A DNA stretch of 64,000 bases from Polytrichum commune (taxonomy: Eukaryota > Streptophyta > Polytrichopsida > Polytrichales > Polytrichaceae), in contig OX485803.1 of assembly GCA_950295325.1 (NCBI GenBank), positions 63,999,554 to 64,063,553 of the forward strand, in the 5' to 3' direction. Shown piece by piece: positions 7,867-20,758 of the stretch (position 1 is the stretch's first letter; each line of letters opens with the position of its first letter). The notes under the pieces are model-generated. The model was not told the origin of the DNA. It did no database searches and saw nothing but the letters and a program-made list of their open reading frames with translations. The translations under genes were made by a program, and so were the position numbers.

Positions 7867-10074
7867 CCTCCAGTAGGGTAACTGGTAAATTGCGCTAACT
7901 CTCTTCACGCCATGGTGCTTGGCTGGAAAGTCGGCGTCCTTCTCCGTGCCCCCACCGTCAAGGTAGGCCTCTGACTGGTAGCCATGCCGGATTGTTTGGT
8001 TTCCGGTCAGTGGTTCCTCCTCCATTTCGCGACATGCCACGCCATCAAACGCGGCGTGTGGACCACGAAAATAATGGTCTGCTGGAAGATACCTCCTATG
8101 GCAGCTGCAGTAAACATTTTTTCGCAATATTTTGGACCTACGTGATATGGTACTTGGTCCGCATACAGGACAAGCCTTGAACCCTTTTGTGGTTAGACCA
8201 GATAGTAGACCATACGCCGGGAAATCATGTAATGTCCACATTAAAACAGCCCTCAAGTTGAAGTGAGACATTCCCATGTAAGCGTTAGCGTCCCGTGTGA
8301 CCACCCCTCCCCGACTCCACAGTTGCTGCAACTCGTCTACCAATGGTTGTATAAAAACATCAAAATTCAACCCAGTTAGACTTAATTTGGTCGGAATCAA
8401 AAGACATAACATTACAAAATATTTTTTTGTTACCATCCATGGAGGCAGGTTGTAGTTGAACATGATAACTGGGGTTAAGCTCTGGGTACTGCGTTTCTCA
8501 GAATATGGGTTCATGCCGTCGACTGCAAGTCCTAAATGTACATTGCGTGGATCTCGACCAAACATGTTGTCACCCTCTTCGGGCTCCAATTCTGTGTGCA
8601 CAAAGTCCCACTGTGGAGAGTCAGCTGTGTGTCTCATTTGACCGTCTACTGACTTGTTAAAATGATGCCATACATTTAACTTCGACAACTTCTTGGAGCT
8701 AAACATTCTTTGCAGCTGTGGAATTAGTGGGAAATGACGCAATATCATGGAAGGTACTCTTGACCGACCGCACATTCTATACCTATCAGCCTCACAAACT
8801 GGACATTTTTCTGAGTCCTCTAAATCACCCTTAAACAAACAGCAACCATTAGGACATGCATGTATCATGTTGTATGCCAAACCAAGCTTTCGCATAATTT
8901 TTGTTGCCTCGTACTCTGTCTTGGGAAGGCAATTTCCCACAGGTAGTATACTCATGCTCAACAGCATAAGCAGCTCATTCATGAACATGTTGGAAACACC
9001 GTGTGTCTTGCAACAGTTCACAATGAGCAATGTCGCGCATAGCATTGATAACGTGGCCCCCTCATACAACGGCAGCGTGGCTGCAATATCAATCTCGGGA
9101 TTTGATCCCAAGCGATCATTTGGGATTTGCCCCAACAATTCCTCCAGATCCAGCCCATCACTCGTGGAGTCACTCGATGCCTCCCAGCCTTCCTCACTGG
9201 AATGGTCGCTTGAATCGTCCGACTCGTCCGACTCGTTAGGTCTGCCAAGGAAATCCTCCTGTGCGCAGGTGCCCCCACTTCCGGTGCGTTCTCCATGTCC
9301 ACATTCTGGCTCGTTTTGAGAGTCATCCGAGTCGGACATACTCGATCCCAGCGCTGAAGTGGATCCGGAGCGCATGTCCGTGTCACTTGTGGGTCTGGAC
9401 AAGTTGACTTGCTGATTTGCAGCAGTCTCTCCAGCTGCACGTCGCAAATTGCTGGTATTGCCGCCAACGCCCTCCCCGACTCCAGAAAGATCCTCATGCA
9501 TTGGTGAGCCATTGGGAACACCAGCCGAGGAGCAACCGAATGTGGACGCACACATGTGAATGTTGTCCGCACGCGCAAACGCGTTCCTTACCAGCCTTCC
9601 GACTCCAACCCCATCGTCGAGTGCTATCTCAACAACCGGCTCATTAAGGCCAAGGAATGCTCTGGCGTGCCGACCAATGTGCGTGTCCCACTCCTCGTCG
9701 GAGGAGTCACAGTCATCGCCCTATAAGCCAACACAACAACAGATTGAGACAAGGGAGTGCACAGGGTTACGCAGAAGTCCAGAAATATGCATAAGCACGC
9801 CATATTGAGCAGCCTCCTAGGTATGATGTGCAGAAAACATTACCTCAGTCCACCCTCTCAAGGCGCCGTGCCTACCTCGGTGCCGTAGGTGTCGAGCAAC
9901 TGTGGTCGTTTTGTAGGGCCGCCTCCGACCCCCACAAAGATTGCAAGGGCACCTGTATGTAGACAAACCATTCCGGATTGCACGCTCTTCGTCTCTTTGC
10001 TGCAATTTCAGGTCCCTTGCTCTAATGCGGTCTGGATGATGCAGTGGTAGTCGCATTCTATGTCCATCCTCCAT
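7867..10074 (-). pseudogene. CACTA transposase Tnp2 (Transposase_21 family), N-terminal part, 3' truncated
   Basis: Two exons join in phase 0: 10074-9844 (start ATG at 10074, MEDGHRMRLP) and 9720-7867 (after TTATAG), giving about 695 codons. Exon 1 carries the Cys-rich start typical of Tnp2 (YRCPCNLCGG, followed by a basic VARHLRHRGRH stretch). Exon 2 has an acidic Ser-rich linker, then the conserved catalytic-region blocks: CPNGCCLFKGD, CPVCEADRY, VHLGLAVDGMNPY, LPPWM, LLIPTK, FDVFIQPLVDELQQLW, WTLHDFPAYGLLSGLTTKG, CPVCG, HRRYLPADHYFRG and finally YQLPYW. Known Tnp2 proteins continue from LPYW into an H-x-LD-x-MH region; here a GTTAGT donor or simple read-through leads to a stop at 7834-7836. 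A faint out-of-frame SMDHMWLL echo lies at about 7790-7820 on this strand. The C-terminal half is therefore missing and the protein should be inactive. Confidence 0.8.
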
Positions 10075-11553
10075 GCTTTGTAGACCCCGGGGTACCCAAA
10101 TGTGCCTCAATTCAATCGCACATCCTGGTCCACGTCCTCAAGTTATGGACCTACATGGTCAAGTCACACTGTATGCCCATTAACATATAATTTCGACCAA
10201 TACACGAACTAGTGAAACACACAAATTTACACTCTTGCAACATCAGCACGTGTGTGTCCGGGTCATTCATCAAATATGTTGAATTAAATTTGCACGAAAA
10301 TAGATGACAAATTTCCAAAGCAAAGATAAATCATCTGGAAGAACATATCTGAGTTTAGTGAAGTTGGCCTTGAAATGGATGTTTGAAGCAATGGGGATGG
10401 CCACGTCGGATTTTATTGTGTAAAGGAGTCCAGCCCAACTTACAAGGACTAATAGCCGATTCATGGGTAAAACTCTTAACCACGCATTCATATTGTGCAT
10501 GTAATTTCAGCACCACCGTGACAGTGAAAACTTGAGCGACAAGGATTTGGATGTTACCTCTGGCGAACCAGCCTTAGCGGAAGTGGATTGTTATCACAAT
10601 GCCCACAACATCATTTTCTATCAGTACACTAAACCTCCAAAAGACATGATTCATGAAATCAGACGTGAATTGCACAAACACAAAAGATAAGCCATGTATG
10701 CGACACCTCACTGGTTTGCCTTCAGCAGAATAATAGTGTCATTGCTTCAGAACCTAGAGAACATATGTCCAGTGCTTGACAGTCTCAGGAGATAGTCAGA
10801 GTTAGCATCCACATCTGCTCCGGAGATCCGCACAGAAGCAACATTTTGTTTCACTTGAGTTCTATGGAAACCCGTGTTTGCAGTTCAAAACCCGTTAGTC
10901 AAGTGGACGTGGACCAAGGTTAGCACCCCCACTCATGTTAGCAAGCCCCGTGCCATGAGGCACTTGAAAAACTTGAAGCTTGAAACTTTTGCTAATCAAC
11001 AGAACATTAAAACAGGGTGAGCAGACCCCACAACATCTTATGACTGTTCTTGTATTACATTCATGGACATTGTTGTGAGCAGACTCCACAACATACCGCA
11101 TATCATTTAACCACAGATGACCATAGATTGGTCCCGCCCCCAAAAGACATTCATGTACACGAACTGCCAGCAACAGAGATGACAAGCTCACAGTTAAGGT
11201 CCCGATCCCACCCCAATAGCAACCAAGCACCACCAGAAGCTCAAACACCAACGGATGGTCAGCCTACCTTTGAGGAGCAATACAAGTAGCAAAAACGCTT
11301 TAAACAGGATTTGCAGTTCCTTCATATTCTTGAAGATACCTCAAACTCATAGCCTGTCTAAAACTGCAGACTTACGTGCAAGGACTGAGGATACATCGAC
11401 ACATAGGGAGATCTCTTTCAATCATGTTTGCACGCCCTCATATTGATCCACACAATCTTACTTCGGTGCACACCATGGGACCAGAAGTAAACTGAGGCAC
11501 ACTGTTGTACCTCGTAGGACGATCCCCCCCTCATCTTCCCTAAGGTTGAATAC

Positions 11554-11611
11554 TGCGCAGATACGAAGGCCCAAGAGATTACAACGCCGCCAGAGACAGT
11601 AGTGGGGGTCG
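11554..11611. repeat. 58-bp copy of a coding segment of the Tnp1-like exon
   Basis: This segment matches 15069-15126 at 57 of 58 positions, in the same orientation (beginning TGCGCAGATACGAAGG). At the right-hand site it is coding (YEGPRDYNAARDSSGG); here it lies in non-coding sequence about 2.6 kb upstream of that gene's first exon. Confidence 0.9.
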
Positions 11612-12115
11612 AGTAGAAGTACGTGATGTTGAGAATATGCACAATACCGAGGAGAACCAGCGCAAAGAAGACAAAAGATGGACTACTCCCACCATGATCA
11701 GAAAAATCGCCAAGGTTTGCAGAAATATCACTGATTGTTGCACCCCCGCACACATTGTTGGCGTCCCTGCGGCAATAAAACAACGTCATCAGACAGGAAC
11801 TCCGCATCGACAACTCCATCCCATGGAGATACCTGTATGTAGTCAAACCAAGTGAGTCCTATCTAACGTTGCAGCACAAAGGTGGTAAACCCTCGAAGAC
11901 CCAAGGGGATCGGAATGGCAGATCCTTCAGGTGGTGTCAGCAAAGCACTCTCGTGCAACGCGGTCTGCAAAACGACAGGGATCCCTTCTCCTAATCATGC
12001 GCCAAGTTGCAACAGGAAGCGCACTACTTGGCCGCACCCAAGGGCCTCGACTTCACACGAACCATGTTCCCGAGGGAGTGATTGAACAGGGAAACGAAGA
12101 GGTCTGTTGGCTCAG

Positions 12116-12205
12116 AACATGGTGGATGGGGATGACGCAGACGGCAATGGCTGCTGGCTCATAACATGGTGGATGGGGATGACGCAGACGGCAATGGCTG
12201 CTGGA
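12116..12205. repeat. 47-bp tandem duplication
   Basis: AACATGGTGGATGGGGATGA and the following 22 bases through GGCTGCTGG occur at 12116 and again at 12163 with no change in the core. The near identity suggests a recent duplication. The ORFs across it on both strands are short and unsupported. Confidence 0.85.
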
Positions 12206-13782
12206 CAGAGACGCGGGATGGTGATGGGCCCGCCGCACAAAATTTGCGCGCCCACCTGCCCGGGCCCTGATCCACCGTCCACGTGGAGCTTGGAGCTGCC
12301 CGGGCCAACTCCAACCGTTGATCGCCTGCGATGCCCGCACACATGCCGTCCAGGGTAGCTGGCCCACATAGGGGCTCTCATGGTGTGTTGTGCGCAAGTG
12401 GTGTGAATGATGATGTGTGGCCACATCATTGGCGGGGACTAGATCTAGCCTCTTCATTGCCAGATTTGATTCAGCCACCTGCAATGATGGGGCCACTCTT
12501 CAGTTATTCCCACTCCCCCCACACATTGCCTCAATGTCTCCGAAGAGATGGGCCTTGCGTCTGTGGCGCTGTTGCTGAGTGTTGTGAGCCAAGCTCACAA
12601 GGTGTCTGTGGACATGGCGGGCGCTAGCTTGGCAGTTGGCGAACCAAGCTACCCCACATTGAATACGCAGCCAAGACTTACACTTGTTGCCGGCTGTCCG
12701 TCTCCTTTTGCGTCTATGCCGTTCGGCTCTCCTAACCCTGCGAATTTGTTATTCAAACGCCGTTCTTGTATGTTTGTCTCTCTTGATTCCCGTTGCCATC
12801 GGACACTATTGTCTCATTCGCCTTCGGAAGATTGTGGTTGGGTGGGAACAGGGGGGATCTGTTGTGGTGAGTCAAGGTGGGCATTGCCTTTCCCTCCGGA
12901 TGGGCATCGCACTGTGGAACTCCCTATGGAATGCCTCACATGCATGCTTTTTTTTGCTCACACTGGTGCTCCCTCTCTGCATATTCCCCGGAGCCGCTTT
13001 AGCGCCTTTGATGCACCAAGGAAGATAGGCACACTCTGTTTCTTCTATCGCGTCAACCTTTTGTTCATGTGATCGTTGTTTTGGGCCGGTCTTGCCCTAA
13101 CAGGATCGTGTGCTGGAAGTTGTAGGGAATGGAGTCTGCAAAACATGCATTGAAGTGAACAATGTGCTACCTCCTATATGCACTGCGCTCATTTCCACCC
13201 TTTTTCGACTCACATACTCGTGCGTGTGTGATTCTAAGGAGATTGAGGCCGTGAATGTGCAGGTTCTATGGAAGAGGAGCGCCGCTCCTGACGTGTTCTG
13301 GCGCTAGCAAACCTGTATTACATGAGTGTAACTTGTTGTGCTTGCTCATTGTCCGGATCGACTTATGTACATGTATAATAGCGTTGTATTGCAAGAAGGG
13401 GAGCAATCATTCCAATGCTCCCAATGTTTTCACCGTTTGTTGGACGCCTGTTGCACCTACAGGATATGTTGTGTACCAATTTATGACTTCTCCCGGCTGT
13501 GGTTTGTTTGTAGGAATGGAGTCGTGTGGAAGTGCTACGGAATTCGTGATCTGTAGGATCCGCATATACTAATCGGCCGTAGTTTGTTCAGAGCATTCTT
13601 GACAGGCAACTGCTCATTCTTGCTCAATCCAATTACTGTCATACTTCAGCAGGCGCACATTCTAGAAAACCTTGTGAGTTGCAATCGTAAGTTCCACAAT
13701 TTATAGTCTTTGTTTAGCTTCTCCAAATTGCAGTAGCACATATATATCGCTGTTGTTGTTGCTGTTGCTGAGTTGCGCGGTT

Positions 13783-13820
13783 GGAGACAAGGTTGGAGAC
13801 AAGGTTGGAGACGTTGGATA
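13783..13820. repeat. 12-bp tandem repeat
   Basis: GTTGGAGACAAG is repeated about three times and ends in GTTGGAGACGTTGG. No gene association is visible. Confidence 0.8.
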
Positions 13821-14213
13821 GGCCTTAGATCTGGCGCAATGATGGCGTCTTCCACCGACGCATTCTTGGTTGCTGTGTGAGTAGTCTTGTGGATGGATTT
13901 ACCTTCTTAGTACAGACCTTCTACTTTGTGCACGTCATGTTGGCGTCTCCTCCATGACGCCTGGAATCCGAGGTCCCATTTACTGGCTAGGTCGAATAGA
14001 CAAATCTCCTATGTTTCCGTCACGCGCACAAGTCTGACTTTCGGCCCCTTCTCATTCGAACGAGACCCTAAGCTGCTGACCAAGAGATGCATCGTAACTC
14101 TGGGTTGGGACCAAGAGACGCAGCGGTGCCAACGCCAAACTTCGGTTGCCCCGATGCATTTCCGGTTGTTGTGAGAAACTAACGTCGTGATCGACAAATC
14201 GCAAATATATACC

Positions 14214-17200
14214 ATGGACGACTATCACGACAGTGTCAATGTTGCGGAATTCGACGTGGTGAGAAGCACACAGTTTGCGGATGATTTTACGCGCGGGGTA
14301 ACGTGTCTTTCCCTGATTGGACTCCACATTGTTTATACATCTGCATGGATTGCTGGCAATACGGGGTCCTCATCAGTACTTAGTCGAGTTCCAGAACACT
14401 GCAGTAGCAGGTATTGCTTGCACGTATTCTGAAGTTTTTTGTTTTCGTATCTGAACAGGTATTCCGACCCAACCATGCGCAACCACAGAGGTTCGATCCG
14501 GGACAGGTATGCCGCATCCCAAGATCACTGTGTCAATTTGCTAATGTTGTGATTCAAGACACTCTTGCGTCCCATTGTCTCTGTCTGTGAACTGCACGTG
14601 ACATTGCTGACATCACGCATAATGTGATTGAACAGGGTGTGCAGATGTTCAGTATGCCGCAATCTGTTGGTTACCATCAACCGCAGAGCACAATCCCGTG
14701 GCAAACTGCGCAGCTGGTGGTTGGGACACCAGCTGGTCCTCGGCAGCCCATGTACAACCCATGTCTCGGCACTCCCTTTGCATCCACAAATTCATACAAC
14801 AACCAAGTGTCATATAGCCCACAACGACGTGAAAGTCATCTCGACGGAACATCGAGCAACAGGCACGTGTTGCCATTCCACAACATGCCACAGGGCGGCA
14901 CATTTAGCTCTCAACCTGGGTACATTACAGGGAAGGAGTACTACAACTCCCAACAATTCCCCTCTTCAGTGCATGAAGGACTGCAACCTCGCCCAGGGAC
15001 CCACCGTATGCCAGTGGGAAGTGCAGATGCTCTGAATTCGGAACCGGGACTCGATCCTGACTCTGTTGTGCGCAGATACGAAGGCCCAAGAGATTACAAC
15101 GCCGCCAGAGATAGTAGTGGGGGTCGCGGGGACTCCTCCTTTGGTGAGAAGGGACCCGAAACCGCCTCCCCGACTCCATCCGCAGTGGCACGTCCTGCTC
15201 CTCATTCAACATCGAGTGCCCGCACGTCATCAGGAGGAGGTACCCGCCGTGAGCAACAGTCCACCCTGAAGGAGCAAACGCGGTTGATCCATACAAGCAA
15301 TAGTCCCATGCATTTAAGGACGAACTCTAGTAAGTCACCCCCACCGTACACGTTGTCTCAGAGAAAACAACTTAGAGTAGAAGAGAAGTCTTACCTAAAA
15401 GAAGTGAAAAGATCCATTGCGGAAGGTAGAGTGCCACAAGTCCGGCTGCAGCAAGACGATCTTGGAGACATAGTTCAGTACAAAGCCCAGTTCTTGAACG
15501 CCCTAAAATTAGCTGCACTTGCACTTGTTCCAAATGCCAACATAGACGTTAAAAATCCATCCACTATGCAAGAAATCATGAGAGAAGTGAAGAGGCAGTT
15601 CATAATAGAGAAGCCACTGCCAGAAGGCTTGGTAGCGGGATATCTACAACGTCTGTACAAGAGAAATAGAGCAATGTATCACCGTCACTGGACAGTACAC
15701 GGTGATCACCGTAAGCCTGATGACTGTTCATCAGCGGCATGGTTGCAATTGGTAGATTATTGGAAGTCAAAGGAAGGGAGCAAAGAATGCGAAAGGAACA
15801 AGGCAAATGCTTCAGCCAAAAAAGGCGCGGCAGTACGTTTTTCTGGCCCTAACCTCTCCCTGCAATCTTTCACATCACGGCTTGGCCACTGAAAATAAGG
15901 AGGCAGTGAGGTCCACTGACTTACTCTTCACCATGCTGTCTCAAACAATTTACCATGATCAGGTGTTGTCCTGTTTCAGCTCATTTTAACACCTTCTCTC
16001 TGCATGTGTACATCCAGGAGAAGCTAAAAAATGACAGTCGGGAGCAACAGAAGGCAGTCAGGAGCGAAGAAGGTCAGCCTTGTAGTACGTTTGTGCACCC
16101 AAAACTATCCCAACCAAAAGTATGTGAAAACCTAAACCCCATTGTCGTATTGAATTTCTACATTACTCGCACCATCCTATCAAAGTGTTGCTGCGGAGTC
16201 ATTTGTGCTTCTTAATTGTGGGCATACTATTGGCAATTTGCAGTCTCCATATGTACCTGTGCATTACTCAAATGTGTCTCACCCATGTGTGGAACAACGC
16301 AAGGAGATAGTTTCCAAGGAGTCGGCACTGTCTTGTCGTCCACCGGCATCACAAACATCAAAGACCTCCTCACCAATTGTTCCTTCGGAGCGACCACCCA
16401 TGCTTGACATTAGCAATAAACTGCATGCTTTGGTAGATGAGTTTGTTTCTAACTTGTCGTCAGAATGTGACTTCCTGGCCCACAACGTCTCTAGTCAAGC
16501 ACATATCTATCTTGCACCTGACAGTGCAACAGAGCCCCTAAAACAACCGAGGCCGAGTAATCGCACTGCAGCAGAGGTGCTGAGTGGATTAAAAAGACCG
16601 TCAGCAGTCCAGGTGTTGGACTCTCATCATAGACAAGGGAAGTCGCGGTCGAATGAAAGGAAGGCAACGTTGAAGGAAGGGAATAGCAGAAGTAAGGACG
16701 GTGGGAGATTTTCGCAGCATGTGGAGTTATTGTCGTCTGACCATTCATCAGACGATTGCCGTCGTCCAACTCCCAAATTTCCGAAAAAAATCATGGGAAA
16801 TGTGCGGCGGTCAAAGGTGAGGAACTCAAGCTCCCGAAGTAGCTCCCCAGAGATAGATATCACGAGCCCCTTGAGGTCTCCGGAAAGCTCACATCTACTG
16901 GACTATAGCTACGAGGGTGACACAAAAAGCCATGAAGTTGAAGCCACATTCCAGAAGCTGAGATGGCCTCAGGACACAGAGGATTCAGAAGAAGATGGTG
17001 GGTTAGGCAAACCAAATGATAACAATGTGGCACACTGCAACAAAGAGTCCGGTCAGAAGAAATCAAGACCCAAATGTGTTGACCACTCCATAGCGGAAGA
17101 AGCCGATGAATCTACTGAGGATGATACTGGTCGCCATGCAATTGGAATTGAATCATCTGGCGAAGACTTGCCTGTGATACCCAAGGTACCAGTGAAACGG

Positions 17201-17998
17201 AGATTGCTTAATGAGGCAAGAGGCCAAGAGAAGAGGACTCAAAGAGGGAAAGCAAAAAGTACAAGTCCTCAAATGAAGAAGCCTAAAACACCCCAGATTG
17301 ACGCATCAGTCATCACACAGCTTGAATTCAGCAGACGACCCGCTAATTCAGTGAGTACATCTGTCATGTCATTTGGGAGTTTCTTGCACAATGAAAATGG
17401 TATATGTGGTGCGTGTTGACAATGACTTCTGATTATCAAAGTTGTGCAGTTTATTGAATGACATTGTGTGATTCTTCACTTGGTGCTGTAGAATCCCATC
17501 AGAGTAAGAGTGAAGGTATGGATTTTGCACCCGAAATTCGAAGGGAAAGTCGTGGCGGAGGCCTATGCTGGAATCAACCACAAGTCGAGGTGCCTAAATG
17601 ACGAGCAGGATTTGTGTAAGAAAGGGGAACAAATGATATCCGTCATCAGGGTTTTTTACAAGGACACTCCCGTCATGTTCAAGAAGGACGGGCGCTATCC
17701 CAAGCACATTGGTTTCCTGGATCAAGCGGAGGGACTGCCCAATTGTCCCATATTGTGGGGTGTGAGTTACATCATTCCAATTCCGAGCATGGAAGAGATA
17801 ACGCGCATGATGGGTAATGTTACCACAGTAGTTTGTGGCAGGGCGTCGTCTTCTGGCATCCCACAAGGGCTGAAAGGGAAGATCATGACCTCACCCCGCA
17901 AGAAAGGTGATTATCATGAAGATGGCAAAGTGCGCGACACCATATTATTGAGGAACAGAGCCGAGAACACAACCAGTTTGGGCAGGCCATCTTCGTAG
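14214..17998 (+). CDS. CACTA second protein (Tnp1 / Transposase_24-like), multi-exon
   Basis: I propose exons 14214-14258 (ATG in ACCATGG), 14459-14506, 14636-15832, 16018-16119, 16244-17350 and 17492-17998, all phase 0 and bounded by GT and AG, about 1,000 codons in total. The first two are the least certain. The large exon begins Pro/Gln/Ser-rich and ends in a basic helical region with YLQRLYKRNRAMYHRHW, SSAAWLQLVDYWKS and ECERNKANASAKKG. That pattern (W..LVDYWKS followed by NK.N) is characteristic of plant Ptta/En-Spm Transposase_24 proteins. The next exons are charged and low in complexity (an SSRSSSPE run and acidic patches near 16980-17170). The last exon is better folded-looking (RVRVKVWILHPKFEGKVVAE, YPKHIGFLDQAEGLPNCPI) and ends at TAG. 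A possible GTGAGT donor follows the stop at 18010, so the C terminus may differ. The frames appear intact. By family analogy the product would bind element DNA. Confidence 0.6.
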
Positions 17999-20758
17999 TG
18001 CACTCCCAGGTGAGTGCTCAGGATGCACAACTATCAATGATCAAACATGTTGTTCACGATATGATAAATGCACTGAATTGTATTAACAACTGTTTAGCAC
18101 CAAAGATGTTGCAAGACCCACATACCAACTCCCCACGTGATGAAATGGTGTGTATGTCACTGTTCCGGATCGTTGTAAGAGTCTAACACATGGTTTCCAC
18201 TTGCCGTAGGCCCTCCCATTGAGATGCATTCCAACGTAAGTGTGCACATGCTCGCAGCTTGTTGTACGTTCTCCCATGTCTGCACCAATTATATGTTAAA
18301 AATCGGACGAATCCAAACTGGACAACTCAGATTCAGCTGTACAGAATTTGTAACACATGACTTTCCCCTTTCATTGCAACGGTTCTTTATTGTTGATGGT
18401 TTCATATTGTATGTTTTTATGATCCTGTTGCTACCTGTAATGCATTGGTCGGCCTCGCGTTTTGAATGTAGATTTTCCAGCTGTGAGTGTGGCCCCCAAC
18501 AAAATTAATTCAGGTATGTGTAAAAAAATAACCACATCAGCCGCACATTGTAAGTTGCTTGTCCTATTTCAAACGCCTGTTTTGGAGTGTATGCGAGGGG
18601 TACTGGAGTATACTCGGCCCTTTGTTGATATACATTACTATGGGCATTATTTATTCAACATGATTGTTGGTGTCTTTAATTTATTTCACCATGTTGTGAT
18701 CGGCTGTAGGAAAGGACAGGAACATTGTTGGGAGGGCTTTGGCTGAGTTTGGAATATCATAACCTAGAAGACAAGCAAGAGACGACACTACAACTTGGAG
18801 AGCGTTGTGTACGTTCAAGGTGAGAAGTCCACTGCACCCCAACCTGGGACCTTCTGTGATAGCTTTGCATAAAAATGACTCACTCGGCGGTATAGAGTAC
18901 ATCACTGGAGTTGAAGCCAACATATTGAAATGAAGCAGCACCAATCTCTTGACTCATGGTCGTGTGGATTGCCAAGATGATGCAACCTTCCACGGGATTT
19001 TTGATACAGCAGGTCATCTTTGCACTCACAATTTTGCTTGACATGTAACTTGTGGTGCATGTATTGGCCATCTTAATTCGTATCTGTTTATGGTGGGAAA
19101 TCTTATTCTACATGTGTTCATTTCTACAGAATGAAGTCATGGGAACAATGATCCTTGCGGAAGAAAGACTATTGTGAATTTAATCGGACTGCTCGGGTGC
19201 GTTGGAAAGGCGAAGAGGAGTTGTTGGGCATGGGCTCCATTTCTTCCGGACCAAGAGCATAATGTTGCACTCTTTCGAATGGCCCACATCATATCCAAGT
19301 TCTGTTGCGGGATGACATAGATACACAGAATCTTGACAAACAATGTGGACATCATATTTTTTTAAGTTGGTTAGGAAGCTTACCTTGAGTGGAGTACTCT
19401 CAGTGATTGAGCACCACATTAGCGCGGTTGAGCGATGATGTGGAGTAATGGCAATGTGGTATTTTGTGGTGTGAATACAAAATTCCAGTTCCTTTTTGTG
19501 TCTTACATACTTTCAGTGGCAAGAGTTTTCCCCAAAACACTTAGCTATATATGTGGCGATAATTGTCAAGTTCAATTAAGCAATTTTTGATATCAAAAGC
19601 AATGCACTAATTCTTGCTATCACAATTTGCGCAGTGAGTGTGTGCCGTGTGCATATTTGTTATTTGCATGTAGTAGGCATTAGGACAGTAGGACTTTACG
19701 GCAAGTATTGAAGATGATGAGTTCGCATGCCACAGGGAATTGACCCACCCTTGTGCTCTAAATCAAGTACATACATAAACTATCTGGCCCTAGGGGAGAC
19801 ATGCAGAGTATATAGTAGAAGTTGGTGCTCCCTACTTGACCGATTTTATCATTTTTAATTTGGTCTGGTACAAAATTGTTTCCAGAATTGTTAATGTGTA
19901 CAAATTGAGTGGCAATTGGGCGTTTGATGATACACTGAATGCATTACAGAATTTGTGCCGAATAAAACTTTGCTGATGCCCATCACTGTGCGTCGAGCCT
20001 AATATAGACAAGCCCACGGTCATACATTTGTTCCACATCTCAACCAATGTGGACTAAAGACAACCAGTATGACACCTAAACCCTGCTTGGCAATGTTTAC
20101 GAGCAAAAACGTGGGCCAGCATGAATAATTGTTTTTGGCCTCTATTTTTGCTCGCAACTCCTTTTGCTCGCACAGCAACATCGCGAGTTTCGAACCAGCA
20201 CAGTTCCCGTGCTAAGCATGGGCGTAATTGTCGGTCAAGTCCATTACAGTTTCCAAGTGCAGGCAGTTGCTGTTCGGATCTTTCAGTCCCTCTTCAGAAA
20301 TTTGAGGTAGAGTCCATAGATACAGCTAACATGACAGGTAGTTAATTTTCCCTGAACACTTGAACATAAAACTCAGCACAACTTCACTGGTTATTTGTCA
20401 AACTTAACCGAATGATGGTAGTGGTACTAGCGGAGGGAACAGTGAGAACATTCACAGTGGTGCACCTAAATTTCATTTGTATGCAACGGAGAAAAAGTTG
20501 CATGGGACCTCGCAACCTTATGGTATATGTCTGCAAAATTCACAGCTAAACCATGTGTAGAAAACATTTCGAAAAAGTGAAGTGATTGCAATTGCTTGCA
20601 CTCAAAATCACCTATTGTTTATAATAAGAGAGTAAATATACATGTGACAATGAGAACACCATGCAAATAACTAGGGAATGGCATGTACTACTCCAAATGC
20701 GCATGGATGATTAATATACATGAACATGTGTATTTTCATTCGGCAGTCAATGGAAAGT
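17999..20758. other. Non-coding, no gene identified
   Basis: No coherent coding frame or known domain is seen on either strand. Small frames such as the minus-strand ones at 19137-19419 do not resemble any family I know. Part of this may be the untranslated right flank of the CACTA element. Confidence 0.4.

Larger units (their letters stand above)
10111..14213. other. Region between the divergent transposase genes; no gene identified
   Basis: Apart from the repeats listed separately (11554, 12116, 13783) I see no coherent coding frame here. Several short open frames exist on both strands but share no family motifs. The stretch presumably holds the promoters of both flanking genes and perhaps their 5' untranslated exons. 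12230-12340 is GC-rich. Confidence 0.4.
7485..17998. mobile_element. Degraded CACTA (En/Spm-like) transposon locus
   Basis: A minus-strand tnp2-type transposase (7867-10074) and a plus-strand Tnp1/Transposase_24-like gene (14214-17998) are the two proteins expected of a plant CACTA element. Here they are divergent rather than collinear. I looked for CACTA...TAGTG termini with 3-bp target duplications on both sides and could not place them, so the limits given are those of the genes and the left repeat cluster, not of the element. Confidence 0.6.

Noticed and set aside
8747-9319. 190-codon plus-strand ORF
   Set aside because: It is antisense to the well-conserved Tnp2 exon and has no motifs of its own.
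18786-18800. CACTA terminal repeat (CACTACAAC) as right end of the transposon
   Set aside because: No matching TAGTG end, subterminal repeats or 3-bp target duplication could be paired with it, and a five-base word occurs often by chance.
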